Shown piece after piece: positions 23,867 to 36,221 of a stretch of 64,000 bases of DNA (its first letter is position 1; the number at the start of each line of letters is the position of its first letter). The stretch comes from Pisolithus tinctorius. Its lineage: Eukaryota > Basidiomycota > Agaricomycetes > Boletales > Pisolithaceae. The position numbers and the translations under genes are program-made. Location of the stretch: NCBI GenBank assembly GCA_024663395.1, contig JANFAH010000067.1:62001-126000 (forward strand), given 5' to 3'. The notes below the pieces were generated by a model. It saw nothing but the letters and a program-made list of their open reading frames with translations. It was not told the origin of the DNA and made no database searches.

Positions 23867-24610
23867 TATCACCTCTTTGCTGTCTGGCAGAACCAGGCCT
23901 TTACTGCCCTGCCCCTCCTCCAGATCCATGATCATTTGAAGAAGCCAGGGACCACCATCACATGGGACTTGCCAGAGGAAGAAGAAAAAGTGTGGGAGCC
24001 AGAGATCCCTGTTGATTGGCTCAATAAAGGGGAACTCTTTAAACAAACTGCATCACTTCTTAATGGCATCATCTCCACCTGCAAACACCAAGCTGACTGG
24101 GAGGCCCTTCTCCACAATGCTGCCTGGGTAGGGTGTGTTAATGGCTACTTTAATGCCATCAAAATTACTGCCACTCTTCCCCATGAGCCTTTACTCCCAG
24201 TTCCCACCAACCAACTTTGCTACTACCTTGGTGGTCAGACCAGCATCCCTGAAGGTCACCCACTCTACCCCTTCACCTGCTACCAGTGCCACAAACTCAG
24301 TCACTGGTTGTGCCATAATGGAGCCAGGTCACACTGGACCCCTCCTGCCTGTGAAAACTCCACCACCCCTCACCATCCATTGCCTGTTCTTCCTGACAAC
24401 CCTTTGCCACACACCTATCCTCCCCTTCATCAAGGGTCCAAGGAGCTTGAGAGGGGGGTGATGGTATGCCTTGAGCTGCCCCCTTACCATTTTTGGTCAC
24501 ACAACACATACATGTTCACATGCTTAGGTGTTCAAGTCATTGCAGTCATCATCATTGTCTGGGCTGTGGTCTTGGTCATGCACCATCCTTGGAAAGGGGG
24601 GTTGGTCTAG
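23843..24610 (+). pseudogene. gag-like ORF of a decayed retroelement
   Basis: The open frame of 255 codons starts inside the right arm of the foldback element, so its original N-terminus is lost. It contains LPEEEEKVWEPEIPVDWLNK and a zinc-knuckle-like TCYQCHKLSHWLCHNG, then a proline-rich part and a hydrophobic end (VIAVIIIVWAVVLVM). The cysteine-histidine pattern suggests a retroelement gag or nucleic-acid-binding remnant. I could not assign it further. A comparable CxxC ORF lies at 48453. Confidence 0.45.
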
Positions 24611-24700
24611 AAAGTCTTTGCAGCATGGTTGCTGTGCTCTGATTGTCATTATCAACTTGTACATTTCCTTAGTCTCATTTCTGCCTTGCCAGTGATAGTA

Positions 24701-26557
24701 CAGTGTCTCAATTAAGTAATGCACAGCCACTACATTTCCAGCATTTTGTTGATAGCAACAGTAATACATCACTTTATGTTTGTACAACTATCATAACATG
24801 TGGACCAAGGTCTATTTGACAAGACTGAGGTGTGATGATTGTCCTTTCATTGTATTGTAGTGTGCTGTGGTGTGAACACTAAAAAAAGTATCGTGCAATT
24901 CTTTTTTGGATAGTGGGTGGTATTATGAAAACCTGCCTCAAATTTTCATTGCCAAGTTCACTGCCCACCACACCACTCCAGAAGCTACTAGTACCCTCTT
25001 TACCATCTCTTGGCCATGGCAAAGTACACCAGCCTGACAAAGAAGGCTCAGATTTGTCAAGACAAGGCAGCTGGTCTCTCAGATGAGCACATTGCCAAAA
25101 AGTTCCAAATTCATTGTACTACTGTCAAACACATCTTTAATTCTTATGCTAAATCTGAAGATTACTATGCTATCCCTAAATCAGGTCACCCATGTCTATT
25201 CACTTCAAATGACACTCATCACACAGCCTAACTTCTTGCTCAGGGGAAGGCACATGATGTTGCTGACCTTCAGAGGAAGTTTTTCCCAGGATTTCATGCT
25301 GAAACAATCTGACAAAGGCTACATGCATGTGGCCTAAAGGCCTATGTGCATCACCCAAAGCCTCTTTTGACAGATGCTCACAAGAAAAGGCAATTTGAGT
25401 AGGCAAAGGCCCATGCTGACTGGACAGCAGAGAATTGGAAGGCTGTTGTCTTCTCAGATGAATCTAAATTCAATCATTTTGGGTCAGACAGCTGTGAATG
25501 GTGTTGGAGGAAGCCTGGGGAGGACTTTGATGCATGCTACACCAGGAAGGTGGTGAAACATGGTGGTGGCAGCATCATGGTGTGGGGGTGCATAACACCA
25601 GGCCAGCTGGATATGTTGCATTGAAGGTCATATGGATGCAAAGCTCTATGTTGAAATCCTGCAGGAAAAGCTTCTGAGAACCCTCAGTGACCTCAGAATG
25701 AAGAAGAAAAATGCTTATTTTCAACAAGACAATGATCCAAAGCATACTTTGAAGCTTGCTGCCCAGTGGTTCAGCAGCAAGAAGCTCAAAACACTCAACT
25801 GGCCTCCACAGAGCCCCAATATGAATATTATTGAACATGTTTGGCACTATTTGGAATGTTGTGTGCACACTTGGACCACCCTGCCATCAAATGTCACAGA
25901 CTTATGGAATGCCATTGTTGAGAAGTGGGAGAGCATTGAAGAAAGCTACCTTACTTCACTCTATGACAGCATGCTGGAGTGTGTTCAGGCTCTTCTCACA
26001 GCTAAAGGTGGCCACACTAGGTATTAGAATTTTCTTGTTTGTACCATGCATATTGGACTGGTGACATTGACTTCTTTCAAGCACATGCCACATCCAAATA
26101 TGAATTGTACAGTACCTTTTTTCATAATCATCTCATGCACATTGAAACTCCTTTTTTCCTACTATCTTTTGCATACTGTCATTATCCCTGCAATTATCAC
26201 TATCTAACAAGCTATTAATCAATGTGTTGGAACATAAAGTGCCCCTGTGGTACTTGACCACTGTGCGATGTTTTGGCTGCTTACATAAGCTGAAATAGCG
26301 CACCTACTTGAAGTATTTTCTACTAGTATTCCCTCAGCAGTTTGTTCACTACTGAGGGTAAGTCTGTTTATATTACAAGTATTCTACTATACTGACATCC
26401 TGTAGTAGCCTACAGGTACATTAATACACTCAGTAGTTTGTTCACTACTGAGGTAGCCTACAGATATTTCTACACAATGTCTTTGCTTCAGTTGTTGTCA
26501 AGTGAGACAAGCACTTGTTGGATTATTAATGCTGTGCATTACTTAATCAAGACACTG
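24701..26557 (+). mobile_element. Tc1/mariner element, decayed
   Basis: Terminal inverted repeats of about 28 bp: CAGTGTCTCAATTAAGTAAT at 24701 and its near-perfect inverse ending CACTG at 26557. The element is flanked by the TA target duplication at 24699-24700 and 26558-26559. Length is 1857 bp, and the interior encodes a broken DD34E transposase. Inside the right end, CAGTAGTTTGTTCACTACTG occurs twice (with CAGCAG variant) around 26335 and 26430. Confidence 0.88.
25010..26027 (+). pseudogene. Tc1/mariner transposase (broken by stops and frameshifts)
   Basis: Cut-and-paste DDE transposase relic. The N-terminal helix-turn-helix region is visible as YTSLTKKAQICQDKAAGLSD and HIAKKFQIHCTTVKHIF. 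The catalytic core follows in pieces: VVFSDESKFNHFG (first Asp), then KHGGGSIMVWGCI, then YFQQDNDPKHTLKLAAQWF (second Asp) and NWPPQSPNMNIIEHVWHYLE (Glu). At least three stop codons and a change of frame near 25620 interrupt it. The catalytic D, D and E residues can still be read, but no single frame covers the protein. Confidence 0.88.
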
Positions 26558-26559
26558 TA

Positions 26560-27315
26560 TATCTGATATGTTTCATCTCCATCATGACTCTGCCCCCTCA
26601 CTGCACAGCCAGTTTGGGCCTCATTCCCCCTTTCATGGAGCCATACTGACTCATTTCTGTTTCATTGTTTGCTTCTGCAACAACTTACTACTTACAGAGT
26701 ATATGTATGTGCACCCTCTGTCAAGGGGTATATAGTTAGACATACAGTACTCTGTGTCCTCAGTTTTTTGCTACCTTGCAATTCCCTCAAACATACTCTC
26801 TCTCTTCTTGTTCTCCTTGTATTGGGTGTATACTCCTAATAGAGGGAACCTATCAAAGTCAGGATTAGTAAGGGAGTCATAGGGGTTATGACAAGTTATG
26901 CCTGTCATGTGTCCCTCTGTCCATTTGTGCCTAGCCCATTCAATGAAGTCACTGCATTGGAGCATAACAGACATCAGAGAGCCCCTCTTGCTCACATTTC
27001 TTTGTTTCTCAGTAATTCATTCATCAGCTTCAGTAGTTGAGACTTTATTAAGGGTCTAACTATCATCTACTTCACTTATCATTGCCTATCATCAATTATC
27101 TTCACATCCAGACCTTCCTGGGCTCAGATTAGCCTGGGACATCAAATTAAGTCATTGTCCATCCTTCTGTAGGCTGACAGCAGTCTACCCCATTGCTTCC
27201 TCTCACTTTCCTGCTCCTCTCTTCATCAGGAGCACCCCCAACCCTCAGCACTTGTCTTTGAGTGTTGTAACTTGCAAAAACCTGCCCAAATAAGACCTTC
27301 TACCATCTAGGTACC
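26560..27315. repeat. repeat remnants flanking the Harbinger insertion (left side)
   Basis: 26700-26970 matches 18950-19240 in the same orientation, and 26970-27315 matches 20870-20530 in inverted orientation. The latter is one half of the dispersed repeat into which the Harbinger element jumped; the other half is at 46326-47080. No gene is present. Confidence 0.65.
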
Positions 27316-27318
27316 ATA

Positions 27319-27920
27319 CACAACAAGCATTTTACAATTTTCTTTGTACAAACATAGGGAAAAAAATCTTTGAAAAGATACTTTGTTTTATCTCATATTC
27401 TCTGCTAAAACGCGTGGCAATAATGTTGAATTTTGAAAGGTGTTTCTGACAGAAAACATGACACAGTGGATTTCCAATGTTTTATTGGTGAAAAACAATT
27501 ACCATGACCCACCACCAAAAACCAAAAACAATCATCAAAAAAATTATTAGTACTGTTTTCTACATGTTATGCAATACATTAATCAAATACTTCACCACAA
27601 AATAATTCAAACAAACTGATCATTGAAGAACATGTAATGTTACATGGAACATCAAAAGTAAATGATATATGTTTTGTACATGATAATAATAAAAACATTT
27701 GGTCAAGTCTTTCAATGTTCACCTGAAAAAAAAAAAAACAGAACAGCAGTTCAATGTGTTCTCTAAAAACATGACATGCTAAACTACAATTTTTATGTAC
27801 AAGAACATGGTACTGAGAGCATGCCAAATGTTCTAGGTCAAATTACAGTATCTTATCTCCCAGAAAACATGATAAATAAATAATGTATTAAAATATCCTG
27901 TTCTACCACAGAATAACTGT
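27319..27920 (+). repeat. left terminal inverted repeat of the Harbinger element
   Basis: About 600 bp, imperfectly inverted relative to 45715-46322. Long conserved phrases include GCATTTTACAATTTTCTTTG, ACCCACCACCAAAAACCAAA and CATGATAAATAAA. The inner end carries a CTGTTCTACCACAGAA motif that recurs several times near both ends (also near 45240 and 45500), which could be subterminal transposase-binding sites. Confidence 0.75.
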
Positions 27921-28781
27921 GAAGTAGGCATGTTATATGTAGAGGTGTCAGCAAAGATGAGACAGCTGGTCAACCTTCTCAAGATTGATGCTGATTCAGC
28001 AGGCTGAGGAAAAATGATCATATTCTTGTACTTCATGTCCTTGCTGGATTTGGTACAAAAGTTCCTCAGTGCCAAAAGGTTTCATACTTACTCACTGTGA
28101 GTGTGAGACCTTCTGACTATCTTCAAACTTGCTGACATATTATTTAGATGATGGATCTATGAGTCCATCCAAACATGAGTGGAACTTGGAGTACACTAGG
28201 AATGACATGGACATGCAATGTATCCTTGTATCTATCAAGGCAGGCAGTGTAGGTAAGATGAAGTCTTCACCTATGGTAATTCAGTTTCTGGGGTCTGGAG
28301 GAGAGGGAAAGGAAGTCAGTGTTTTAGGAGGGCTAAAAAGGAGGGGGCATGTTCTTTTTTTGGTGTTTTGTGCTATATGTCCTTGAGAACTTGGGAAGTG
28401 CTACCTGCATCAGCACTAACCTTGCTTGCTATTGGCATGCTTGCATCTTACTTGGCTGGGAGATTATGGGCTTTCACAGGTTCTAGTACTGTAGACTTTT
28501 CTGTCAAGTTCACACATGTACAAGGGAGGAGAAGTATAGAATATAGACTCGCACAAGGTGAGGATTTGAAGGTCAAACAGGAACAGGAGTGCACCAAGAG
28601 CTAAGTATTAGGGTTGTTTTGTCTTCCCTTATTTCACCCAAATTCTTCAGAGTCCATATGGTATGTTCATGTAGTCTCACTACACAGTTGCTTGCTGGCT
28701 TTGGTATTTTACTTTGTTTGTGATCCTGGCAAGCCACCACTCTGCCATGCTGCGGAGTTTGTATTTTGAACTGCTCTGACA
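27921..28781. other. element interior without recognised gene
   Basis: Subterminal sequence between the left TIR and the Myb/SANT-like ORF. Two short ORFs (28129-28386, 28368-28604) have no resemblance I can name; presumably 5' sequence of the adjacent ORF. Confidence 0.45.
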
Positions 28782-30215
28782 ATGATGGATAGTGAACCCC
28801 TGGAACCCCTCCTACCGATTATCGCAGCACTAGCAATGCTTGTCAGTGAGTCTTGCCTCAAGCTAGTGACTGAAGATATGCCCTCCAATAAGGATCAAGC
28901 CAACTGGACTGAGGAAGAGAAAGAGGCCCTTGTTGCTTTCCTTGTCAATGAGAAAATTGCTGGCAAGATGGGCGATGGGTCATTCAAGTCTGCCACTTGG
29001 AGTGTGGCCGCTGCCCACATAAACAAGAAATTCCCAAAACAAAAAGGTGCAATGAAGACCTCTGATATGTGCAGAGGGAAGCTCAGTAATGTGAGTATCC
29101 TGTTCCCTCCCCAGCACCTGTGTAGCCTCATCGATCATTATTGGTACAGCTCAAATCCATGCTGAGGGATATCAATTTATGGCAAGGTCATTCTGGAAAG
29201 CATTGGGATAATGAAAATGGGGCAAATATTATCTCTGAGAGTGAGGAAAGTGACTTCAAGGAGTGGTTAGCAGTACATGTCCATCATCTTGGGTCCATCG
29301 CTTGACATCAATAACATCCATCAACAGGGCCAACCCAGGAATGCTATGCACCAGTTCAAAAACGTCAGTTGGCCCCTGCTTATGGTGATGGAGTCGCTGT
29401 TTCCAAATGACCAAGCCCATGGTATGTGTGCCTACCATCCTACAACTTCTGCAGCATTCGTATCTGGTGCCAGTGGTCCTGGCCTCTCTGTAAACCCATC
29501 TAGCCATACCTCCAGTGATCTGGTGATGACCCCATCCATGTCCTCTGCCGCTTTACAGTTCATTACTCCTCAGGTTGGAAGCTCCACTGGCATCATTGAA
29601 GATGATGTGATTGATCAAATGTCCATCAACAAGGTAGCTCCTGCTAACAGAATGAACATGCAGTCCCAGCTATTTTCAACGCAATTTAATCCACCCATGC
29701 CGACTCTCACTTCCCCTATGATGTTACTTAGCTCATATCCTCCTTCAACTACCAGCTCTATGCCATCAAGTAGGAAGCATACACATGCAGATGCCAACCC
29801 TGCTTCACCCTCTGCTGAAATTCTATCAGTGCAAGCTGCACTCCAGTCGCTCTCTATCAAGGACAATGCAGAATGCTCTTCAAAGAAGTCGAAGAAGAGC
29901 AAAGAAACATCCACACCCGCTTTACTCATCAGTGTACAAGGTTCCCTTTCATACCTTGGGTCTGTTATCAGTTCATCATCTGCAGTTGCTGCACAGCAAA
30001 GGCATACTGAGCATATGCATGTTGCCATGGAGATGCTCGCATGGCAAGATGACAACCTTCCCCTGTTAGCTAAGATGGCCCTGATGGAAGCATTCCATAT
30101 GGATGGGGGGGCAATCGATTTATACCTCATGTTGGATGATAAAACCCTTCATAGAAACTGGATTCAGACTTGTCTTTGTAACCAGAAACTCATTCCAGAT
30201 GACCTTGTGTTGTAG
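28782..30215 (+). CDS. Myb/SANT-like DNA-binding protein of the Harbinger element
   Basis: The accessory protein of PIF/Harbinger elements binds the element ends and helps the nuclease reach DNA. Exon 1 (28782 to about 29091) has QANWTEEEKEALVAFLVNEK and SATWSVAAAHINKKFPKQKG followed by CRGKLSN, which is the Myb/SANT-like (Myb_DNA-bind_3) pattern. A GTGAGT..ACAG intron (about 29092-29149) leads to LKSMLRDINLWQGHSG and an acidic SESEESDFKEWLAVH. After another likely intron, 29277-30215 continues with a serine/proline-rich linker, a basic KKSKKSKE patch and a C-terminal helical region ending MALMEAFH..IPDDLVL. No in-frame stop was seen in the chosen exons, so this ORF is better kept than the nuclease. 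Its convergent neighbour is the transposase gene. Confidence 0.75.
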
Positions 30216-30338
30216 TACCTCCATCATGTTTGTATCCCTGCTCACAATTTATCTGACCCAGTGTTTTGTTATGCAAAGAATGATCCAGAGATATTCATTT
30301 AGAAAGTGAGAAAAGTGTACATAAAACAATCTCTACAA

Positions 30339-31614
30339 TCAAGTTTGCCCTTGCTTCCACAGATACTCCTGGTAGTCGTGCCACATTGCCTCAGCAATAG
30401 AATCGCACAACACCCTGGCTGATAATTCTTGAGGGTCATCATCTCCCTTGTCATCCCCTGATAGTGTGCTTTCTTCTTGCTCAATGTCACCAACTTCCCC
30501 AGTACCCCCATCACCTCTGCTATCCCCCTCCAGCATTTCTCCATCAGCATCTGGATCCCATTCATGCGACATAATTAAATTGTGGATAATGCATAGGGCG
30601 ACAGGAATGAGTGCCTGGATCTTGATAGGATATTCTGGAGGGAGAAGAAGAATTTGGAAACAATGCTTGATGACACCAAAGATTTGTTCAACAACATTCC
30701 ATGCAGATGAGTGACACAAATTGAAAAGCTCTTCTTTGTTTGCAGGCCTGTAAAACAGGAAGTAAATGGATATCAATCACACAGTAAATGCATACCTTAA
30801 TGATGCTTGTTGCCACTCTGCCAGGTGATAGCATGTGCAGCAGTAAGGTACAAGGACTCCTTCTGACAATGGGAAACCAGCATTGCCAAGGAGATACTTT
30901 CCTTGGGGAATATCGAGGCTTGATGTGCACACTTCCTGGAAAATTCATGCATCCATAGCTGAACCCTCCCAGCCAGTCAATACATAAGTGAAATTCATGC
31001 CAAAGTCACAAGCAAACATGCAATTCTGGGACATGGTGCCCTTTCGGTTGTGGTATGCAGTGCAGTCATGAAGTGGCAGGGAAGCAGGAATATGACTGCC
31101 ATCGATGGCACCAATCACATCCTTGAAGTATGGCCAGAACCTATGACTCCACATGATTTTTGGGTGGACAGTAGTAGTTGAAGAAGCAAATGGGAGTGAT
31201 ACATGCTTCGAATAGAAGGGTTCAGAAGCAAAGATTGTAACCATTTTGCAGAAGTATCTAAGTACAGATGCTGTTAGAAATGGGTGCAGAAAAGTGAATC
31301 AAAACATACCTCAAGATTGTATCATTGGATCTCTGAAAACGTTCTCCAACATGTCTGATTGGTAGGCCAGTGACACACATATACAAAAAAATTGCAAGCT
31401 GTTCTTCAAGAGAGGTGTGCTTCGAGGCTTGGTAGCCATGGTTGTGGAGTTCAAGAGTAATTTCTTTGAATGTGTGTATGCTCATACCTAACTCACAACA
31501 TATATGGTCTGGGTGACCAAGGATCAGTTCAACCAACCAAGCCTCTCCAGAAAGCACAGATGTGTGGTATGGCCATATATTCTTAGGGATCTCTCCGGAG
31601 AGGAGATTGACCAT
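30339..31614 (-). pseudogene. Harbinger (HARBI1-like) DDE nuclease, inactivated
   Basis: The transposase of the element. Exon 1 (31614 to about 31310) has HTSVLSGEAWLVELILGHPD and LPIRHVGERFQRSNDTILR. Exon 2 contains WPYFKDVIGAIDGSHIPA (first catalytic Asp), then CDFGMNFTYVLTGWEGSA, a TGA at the position of an Arg normally found there, and the second site KYLLGNAGFPLSEG, where Asp has become Asn. After an intron (about 30795-30748), LFNLCHSSAWNVVEQIFG carries the catalytic Glu. Several positions where the family has Arg are Cys, Trp, Gln or His here. The acidic C-terminus ends near 30339. Stop codon and Asp-to-Asn change make it catalytically dead. Confidence 0.85.
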
Positions 31615-33071
31615 TAGTTTGGTAAGAATCTGGACAACAACAAGGACCTTCTCTCATATGAGCTCTCACAATTGATGTGCTTCTTCATTGTCCATGGCTG
31701 TGCACTGAGCATTGATCAGTGATATGAGCACAATATGAGCATCGCAGCTGGCAGTCAACTTTCAATTTCCAACCATTCTTACTAATCACCCAATATATCT
31801 CTGTAGAATTGTCAAAGAGTGTAGCGAGACTACACAAGCATACTGTATGGACTCTCAGGACAAAGCCCCTTTGGGGTTGAGACTGTACTCACCCTATCTA
31901 ACTAATTTTTCTATGTTACTAAAAATCAATTCTCTTCATCTGGAGCCCACCACAAGGAGCTTTGATTTTCCTGAAGAAGTCCTTACTAACCATTTCTAGC
32001 AATCTCATCAGGAAGAAGCTTGAGAGCACATGACACATTGAAGAACAGTTTTCCATTAAGTGCTGAAATGAACTACTATGTGAGAAACTCAGATGCACAA
32101 TATAGGGCTATGGCTATGGATGGATGTGGCTGAGAATACTATGTGGATGAACAGGTGAAATATGTTCAAGATGGAGCATGACAAATAGTACCTTTGATGA
32201 ATTGAGTGCATGAGGCACCAGGATGAGACCCATATGCAGGATTTGTGCTGAAACTACTTCCAGTGATCCCCTGAAGACATACAGTCAATGCACCAAAGCT
32301 TTTGGGTCAAGGTTTGTGTTGTGAAGGTTCTGAGCTGTTTAGGTTCATTTGTGGGCATGACTGCCTTGTGCACAGATCCAAGTTTGTCTCTCTTTGACAT
32401 TGTTTCATAGGTGACAAGCTGATCACTCCCTTCCAGTGTGCTTGACTTGTTTTTCCAATCTTTCAGCATCTCTGCCCTAGCTGCATCATCAGGCCTCTTG
32501 CTGCTCTGCTCTGCTGTGCACTTAGTCCCTCAGTAGCTTGTCAGCATACTGAGGTCTATCTACAGATTCCACAATTATATCCTAAAATAAAAGATGAAAC
32601 ACATAAAACAGTACAATGTATCACTGATAAAATGACTCATCCAGTTCTTCCAATGAGGACCATGGTGGGTCTGTCATGCACAAAATATCCTGTTTGACAG
32701 TTGTGGACAGACAAACATGACAATTTTACTCATTGAATTATTCCAATATGGTGCAACATTCCAGGGGTGTTACAAATGTATACTAGGCATATTTAGGACA
32801 TAACAATGCAATCTGCATGAGCCAATTTTTGTTATACTAAGTTTTTGAAATTCTGAACCAAAAATGTGGCCAGCCCCCAAAAGAATTTGTAAAAATCCTG
32901 GAAAAAGCGGAATAAGTAGCATTAGCCTAGTACAGTATGATTGCAATGTCAGGGTACAGCTGTCACACTAGTGAGGAGCGGAAAAAATTGAGCAAGTCTG
33001 AGGTTTGTGGTCATGTGAATTGCTGATCTTAGACACAGGAATGCCCTTGAAAACCCACTGTAACATGCAAC
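31615..33071. other. element interior without recognised gene
   Basis: AT-rich, CpG-poor stretch between the nuclease gene and the third ORF. Only a short minus-strand ORF (32469-32254) is open, without recognised features. The phrase GAAGGTTCTGAGCTG recurs near 45307, on the far side of the nested insertion. Confidence 0.45.
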
Positions 33072-33443
33072 ATGGCTGGTCTGCATAACCAGAGCTCAGC
33101 TGTTGTTGAAACAGGCAATGTATCATTCCCTGATACACCCAAATCTGACAAGGATCAGCACACAAGCAAATGCATGAGGACATTATCTCATGCTCCCAGC
33201 CCTGAGGCAGAAGATGAAGAACTGGAGTGGAAATGCACCAATGTACTTGACAGTTTGAAGTTTACAGCCAGTGAGAGTGAGTCAGAGGATGAGCTTGAAC
33301 ATGATGATGCCACATTCCAAGTCATGGGTGTTGGTGAGGCTGATCTCTGTGCTCAGTTGGTCAACCTTGCCATTAGTGCTGGTGATGACCCTCTTGGTGA
33401 GACTTGGTTACCTCTGAGAGAAGCAAAGTGTGCTGCCCAATGA
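33072..33443 (+). pseudogene. third ORF of the Harbinger element, cut by the copia insertion
   Basis: An acidic ORF (SPEAEDEELEWKCTNVLDSL and SESESEDELEHDDATF) ends at TGA 33441-33443. Six nucleotides later the copia LTR begins. If the copia element and one copy of its AGCAG duplication are removed, the same frame continues at 44894 with SLRCPKEYKKGPDVHQLSQK and about 40 more residues. The TGA sits where a CGA Arg codon would fit. Function is unknown. The joined product would be about 190 residues; I state only that the frames are compatible. Confidence 0.6.
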
Positions 33444-33449
33444 AAGCAG

Positions 33450-33692
33450 TGTAACAGGGAGTGACAAAAATGACTAAAAGCAAACGAGTGACTCAGTCTC
33501 AGGGATATGACAACTCAGATTAGGAGTACCTAAAAGCAAATGAGTGACTATGGTAGATGAGTACAAGTGGTAGTGAAAGTAGGTAGTTGGGCTCACCTCA
33601 GTCTTGGGGATACAATGACTGAGGTGCCCAGTTATGAGTGGATGACATTTATACCCTATAGTGGCTATGTACAACCAGGGTTGTAAGTATCC
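33450..33692 (-). repeat. copia left LTR, first part (split by gypsy insertion)
   Basis: Matches 44546-44788 of the right LTR. The LTR resumes at 40244 after the gypsy element; the shared TATCC duplicated by gypsy lies at 33688-33692 and 40239-40243. Confidence 0.9.
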
Positions 33693-34081
33693 TGTAACAA
33701 CCAGTAGACTTTTTGCTTCTGCATTTCCTATTTGCCTATATATATCCACCCTCTGGTTAGGGTTCCGCTTTAGGGATGCTGGGTCATCTCGGACTTTTCT
33801 GTTTTACACTTACATGATACTTAGTAAGGCCGTGCCTTGTTACTAATGCATGTTTGCGTTCGTCCAATAGCATAGTTCTCTCTTTTGTTTACTTCTTTCC
33901 AGAACATTCTCTCATGGCAGTATGTACAAACAGTAAGGCAGTATATAAGTCCCATCATTTGTTGTAGCCAGACTCTCTAATCTAGTTCATTTTGAGCTTG
34001 TCCCTCAATCAACGGGTTCCACTCCCAAGTCTCTCTGGTTTGATGTGATAGCTGAGAAGACCTTTGTCTTTGATTGCTTCA
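33693..34081 (+). repeat. gypsy 5' LTR (389 bp)
   Basis: Begins TGTAACAACCAGTAGACTTT and ends GATTGCTTCA; contains CCTATATATATCC and GCAGTATATAAGTCCC, TATA-like sequences fitting an LTR promoter. Aligns along its whole length with 39850-40238. Confidence 0.95.
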
Positions 34082-34899
34082 CTCGAACTAGATTACTACT
34101 TCTCCCCTATCACCTCATACCTGGTGCCAAGGGTTAACAGCAGTACGATAGTTGTAGCAGGCAGTTCACCCAGTAGCCTTTCTTCTTCGCCTCCATCAGT
34201 GTGACCGAGGGCACCCGAGTGACAGAGCCAGTCAGGCAAATGTCTTAGGGAGTCTTACTCTACATATATACACCGTCCTGAGGTCAAGCTCAGTGTACGC
34301 AGGGCGATGCTTGATCAAGAGGGCCCACAAGGTCCAGAGTGGCTGAGCCATAGTTAGTTGTAGTTCCCACATGGCAGCAGAGGTAGACCCATAACTGACA
34401 TTCTCATACCCACTGTAGTCTGCTTAGTGTGCCAGGCTGGTCCCTCCCTATTTCTAGGAGGTTGATCAGGTGTGCGACAGTGAACAGATTACGTGTTTAG
34501 TGGTCTTGAACACCACCAGTGAGTAGTACACCTACTTCAGTCCTACGTTACCCGTACTTTACCACCATTCCCCCTGTTAAGAAAGAAGAGGTTGAGCTCT
34601 GTCTCCCTCTTAGGTTTCTCCCCTATAAAAGAGAACTCTCTACTCTGCGCCTCTCATGCTCGCTCTCCCCACTCACCCTGCTCCCCTTACCCCCTCTCGA
34701 GCTCTTCCGTGAGGTAACTCTGGAGCTCGTTTATCCTTCACCCTCACCCTCCCCTGACCCACACAAACTTGGGTTCGTTTTTAATACTCCCTACAACCTC
34801 CGGAACAGATGATCCATCTGCCACCCCCTTCGAAGACTGGTCCCACTAACAAGCTGAAATGGACCCCGCACAGCCACAACCCCTGTTGTTGATTACGCA
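34082..34899. other. gypsy 5' untranslated leader
   Basis: Leader between the 5' LTR and gag. Contains short open stretches rich in Ser/Pro/Leu (34519-34812) that I regard as non-coding or very diverged gag sequence. No clear tRNA primer-binding site could be assigned directly after the LTR. Confidence 0.5.
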
Positions 34900-35814
34900 A
34901 TGGTCCAAGCCATGGCAGCAGCGATGGCTCAGGCCATGCAGCAATATATGCCGGTGCCAGCTGCAGCACAAACAATGAACTTTGACCCCACCAAGAGGAG
35001 TGTCACAGAGCCTGGAACTTTCGACGGTTCTGTGGCAAAGTATCATCAGTAAATCACTTTTGCTGGCCAGAGCTGTCCAGAGCTGCCCAGCACTGGACAG
35101 ATTCCCTAGGACTGCCAGCACACAAAGTGGTTTACTGATGATGAAGAGTGGGTGGTCTGGATGAGGGCCTACTGCAAAGCAGCAGTCCACTGCTATACAA
35201 GCCAGGACTGCATGGCTTTCTGGACCCAGATGACTAGTCTGATAGCCAGCAACTATGCCCATGCCAAGCTGGACTTCCACTTGGCTAATGCGAACTGGCC
35301 AACCATCAATGAGGTGGTGGCTGACCTCAACTCTCACTTCCAGCCCATGAACAATGGGGATTGGGCCTGGAAAAAGATGCAGAAGGCGAGGCAAGGACAG
35401 TCTCGAATGGATGCCTTCTTGGCAGAGTTCGACAGTTGGAAGCTAATGGCAAGCGCTTCTGACAATTTGGCTATCCTATGCCTCGAACAGGCAATAAACC
35501 CAGAGGTGCTTCGGCTCATGCACCATTTAGGAAAAAGAAAAGATACATACAAGGAGTATGTAACTGAGCTCTGGTTGGTGGCCAGCAATTTTGAAAACCA
35601 CTGCTACATGATGGCCTCCTCCTCGAGGGTATGGCCCCAGAACCAACCTTGTGGCTTCTCAGCCACAGGTATGCAACCCAGAGCTGGCGCTCCCATGGAT
35701 ATAGGTGCCGCTCCATGGCAAGGAAAGGGGAAGGGACCCCCTAAGGACAAGTCCCACATCACGTGCTTTGGATGCAGCCTTAAAGGCCATTACAGAAGTG
35801 AGTGCCCTAAATAG
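34900..35814 (+). pseudogene. gypsy gag (with stop codons)
   Basis: Capsid/nucleocapsid precursor. From the ATG at 34900 (MVQAMAAAMAQAMQQYMPV) it reads TFDGSVAKYHQ and then meets a TAA at about 35050 and a TAG at about 35109. It is open again from about 35110 through WFTDDEEWVVWMRAY to the retroviral-type gag core (CMAFWTQMTSLIASNYAHAK, DAFLAEFDSWKLMASASDNL) and a CCHC zinc knuckle CFGCSLKGHYRSECPK. The final TAG is followed by more open sequence, so gag and protease may once have been joined. Confidence 0.85.
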
Positions 35815-36221
35815 GCACAACCACAAGGATGCCCCATCAGGGTGGTAAATACTGACACTGGACCCGACCCCCACCTGAAGGCAATGGAGGGGATGAGCTT
35901 CGAGCAAATCGTGGCTCACATCAACCAGTTAAAAGAATTGGAGCTGCAGTGAAATTGGGTCCTGCAGACTCTTCTCATACATGGACATTTGTTCCTGTTC
36001 CTTTTTCCTCTTTTTATGGATTTCATTCTACTTACGGGCTTAAAAATACGAAAGAAAACACAAAAACTGAAAATATAAAACCAAAAAATAGTGTACTGGT
36101 AGTTTCTTTCAATTGTTTCTCTTTTCTTAATGTTGAAGAACCACAGGAGTTATTTAATGGTTCAGAATCCATTTCCTCTTCTCCTACTTTTACATCATCT
36201 GAAGTGGAGTCCTGAAAGGGC

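Noticed and set aside
34519..34812. 97-codon ORF in the gypsy leader considered as an extra gene
   Set aside because: Low-complexity Ser/Pro/Leu sequence within the leader; no domain and no start context.
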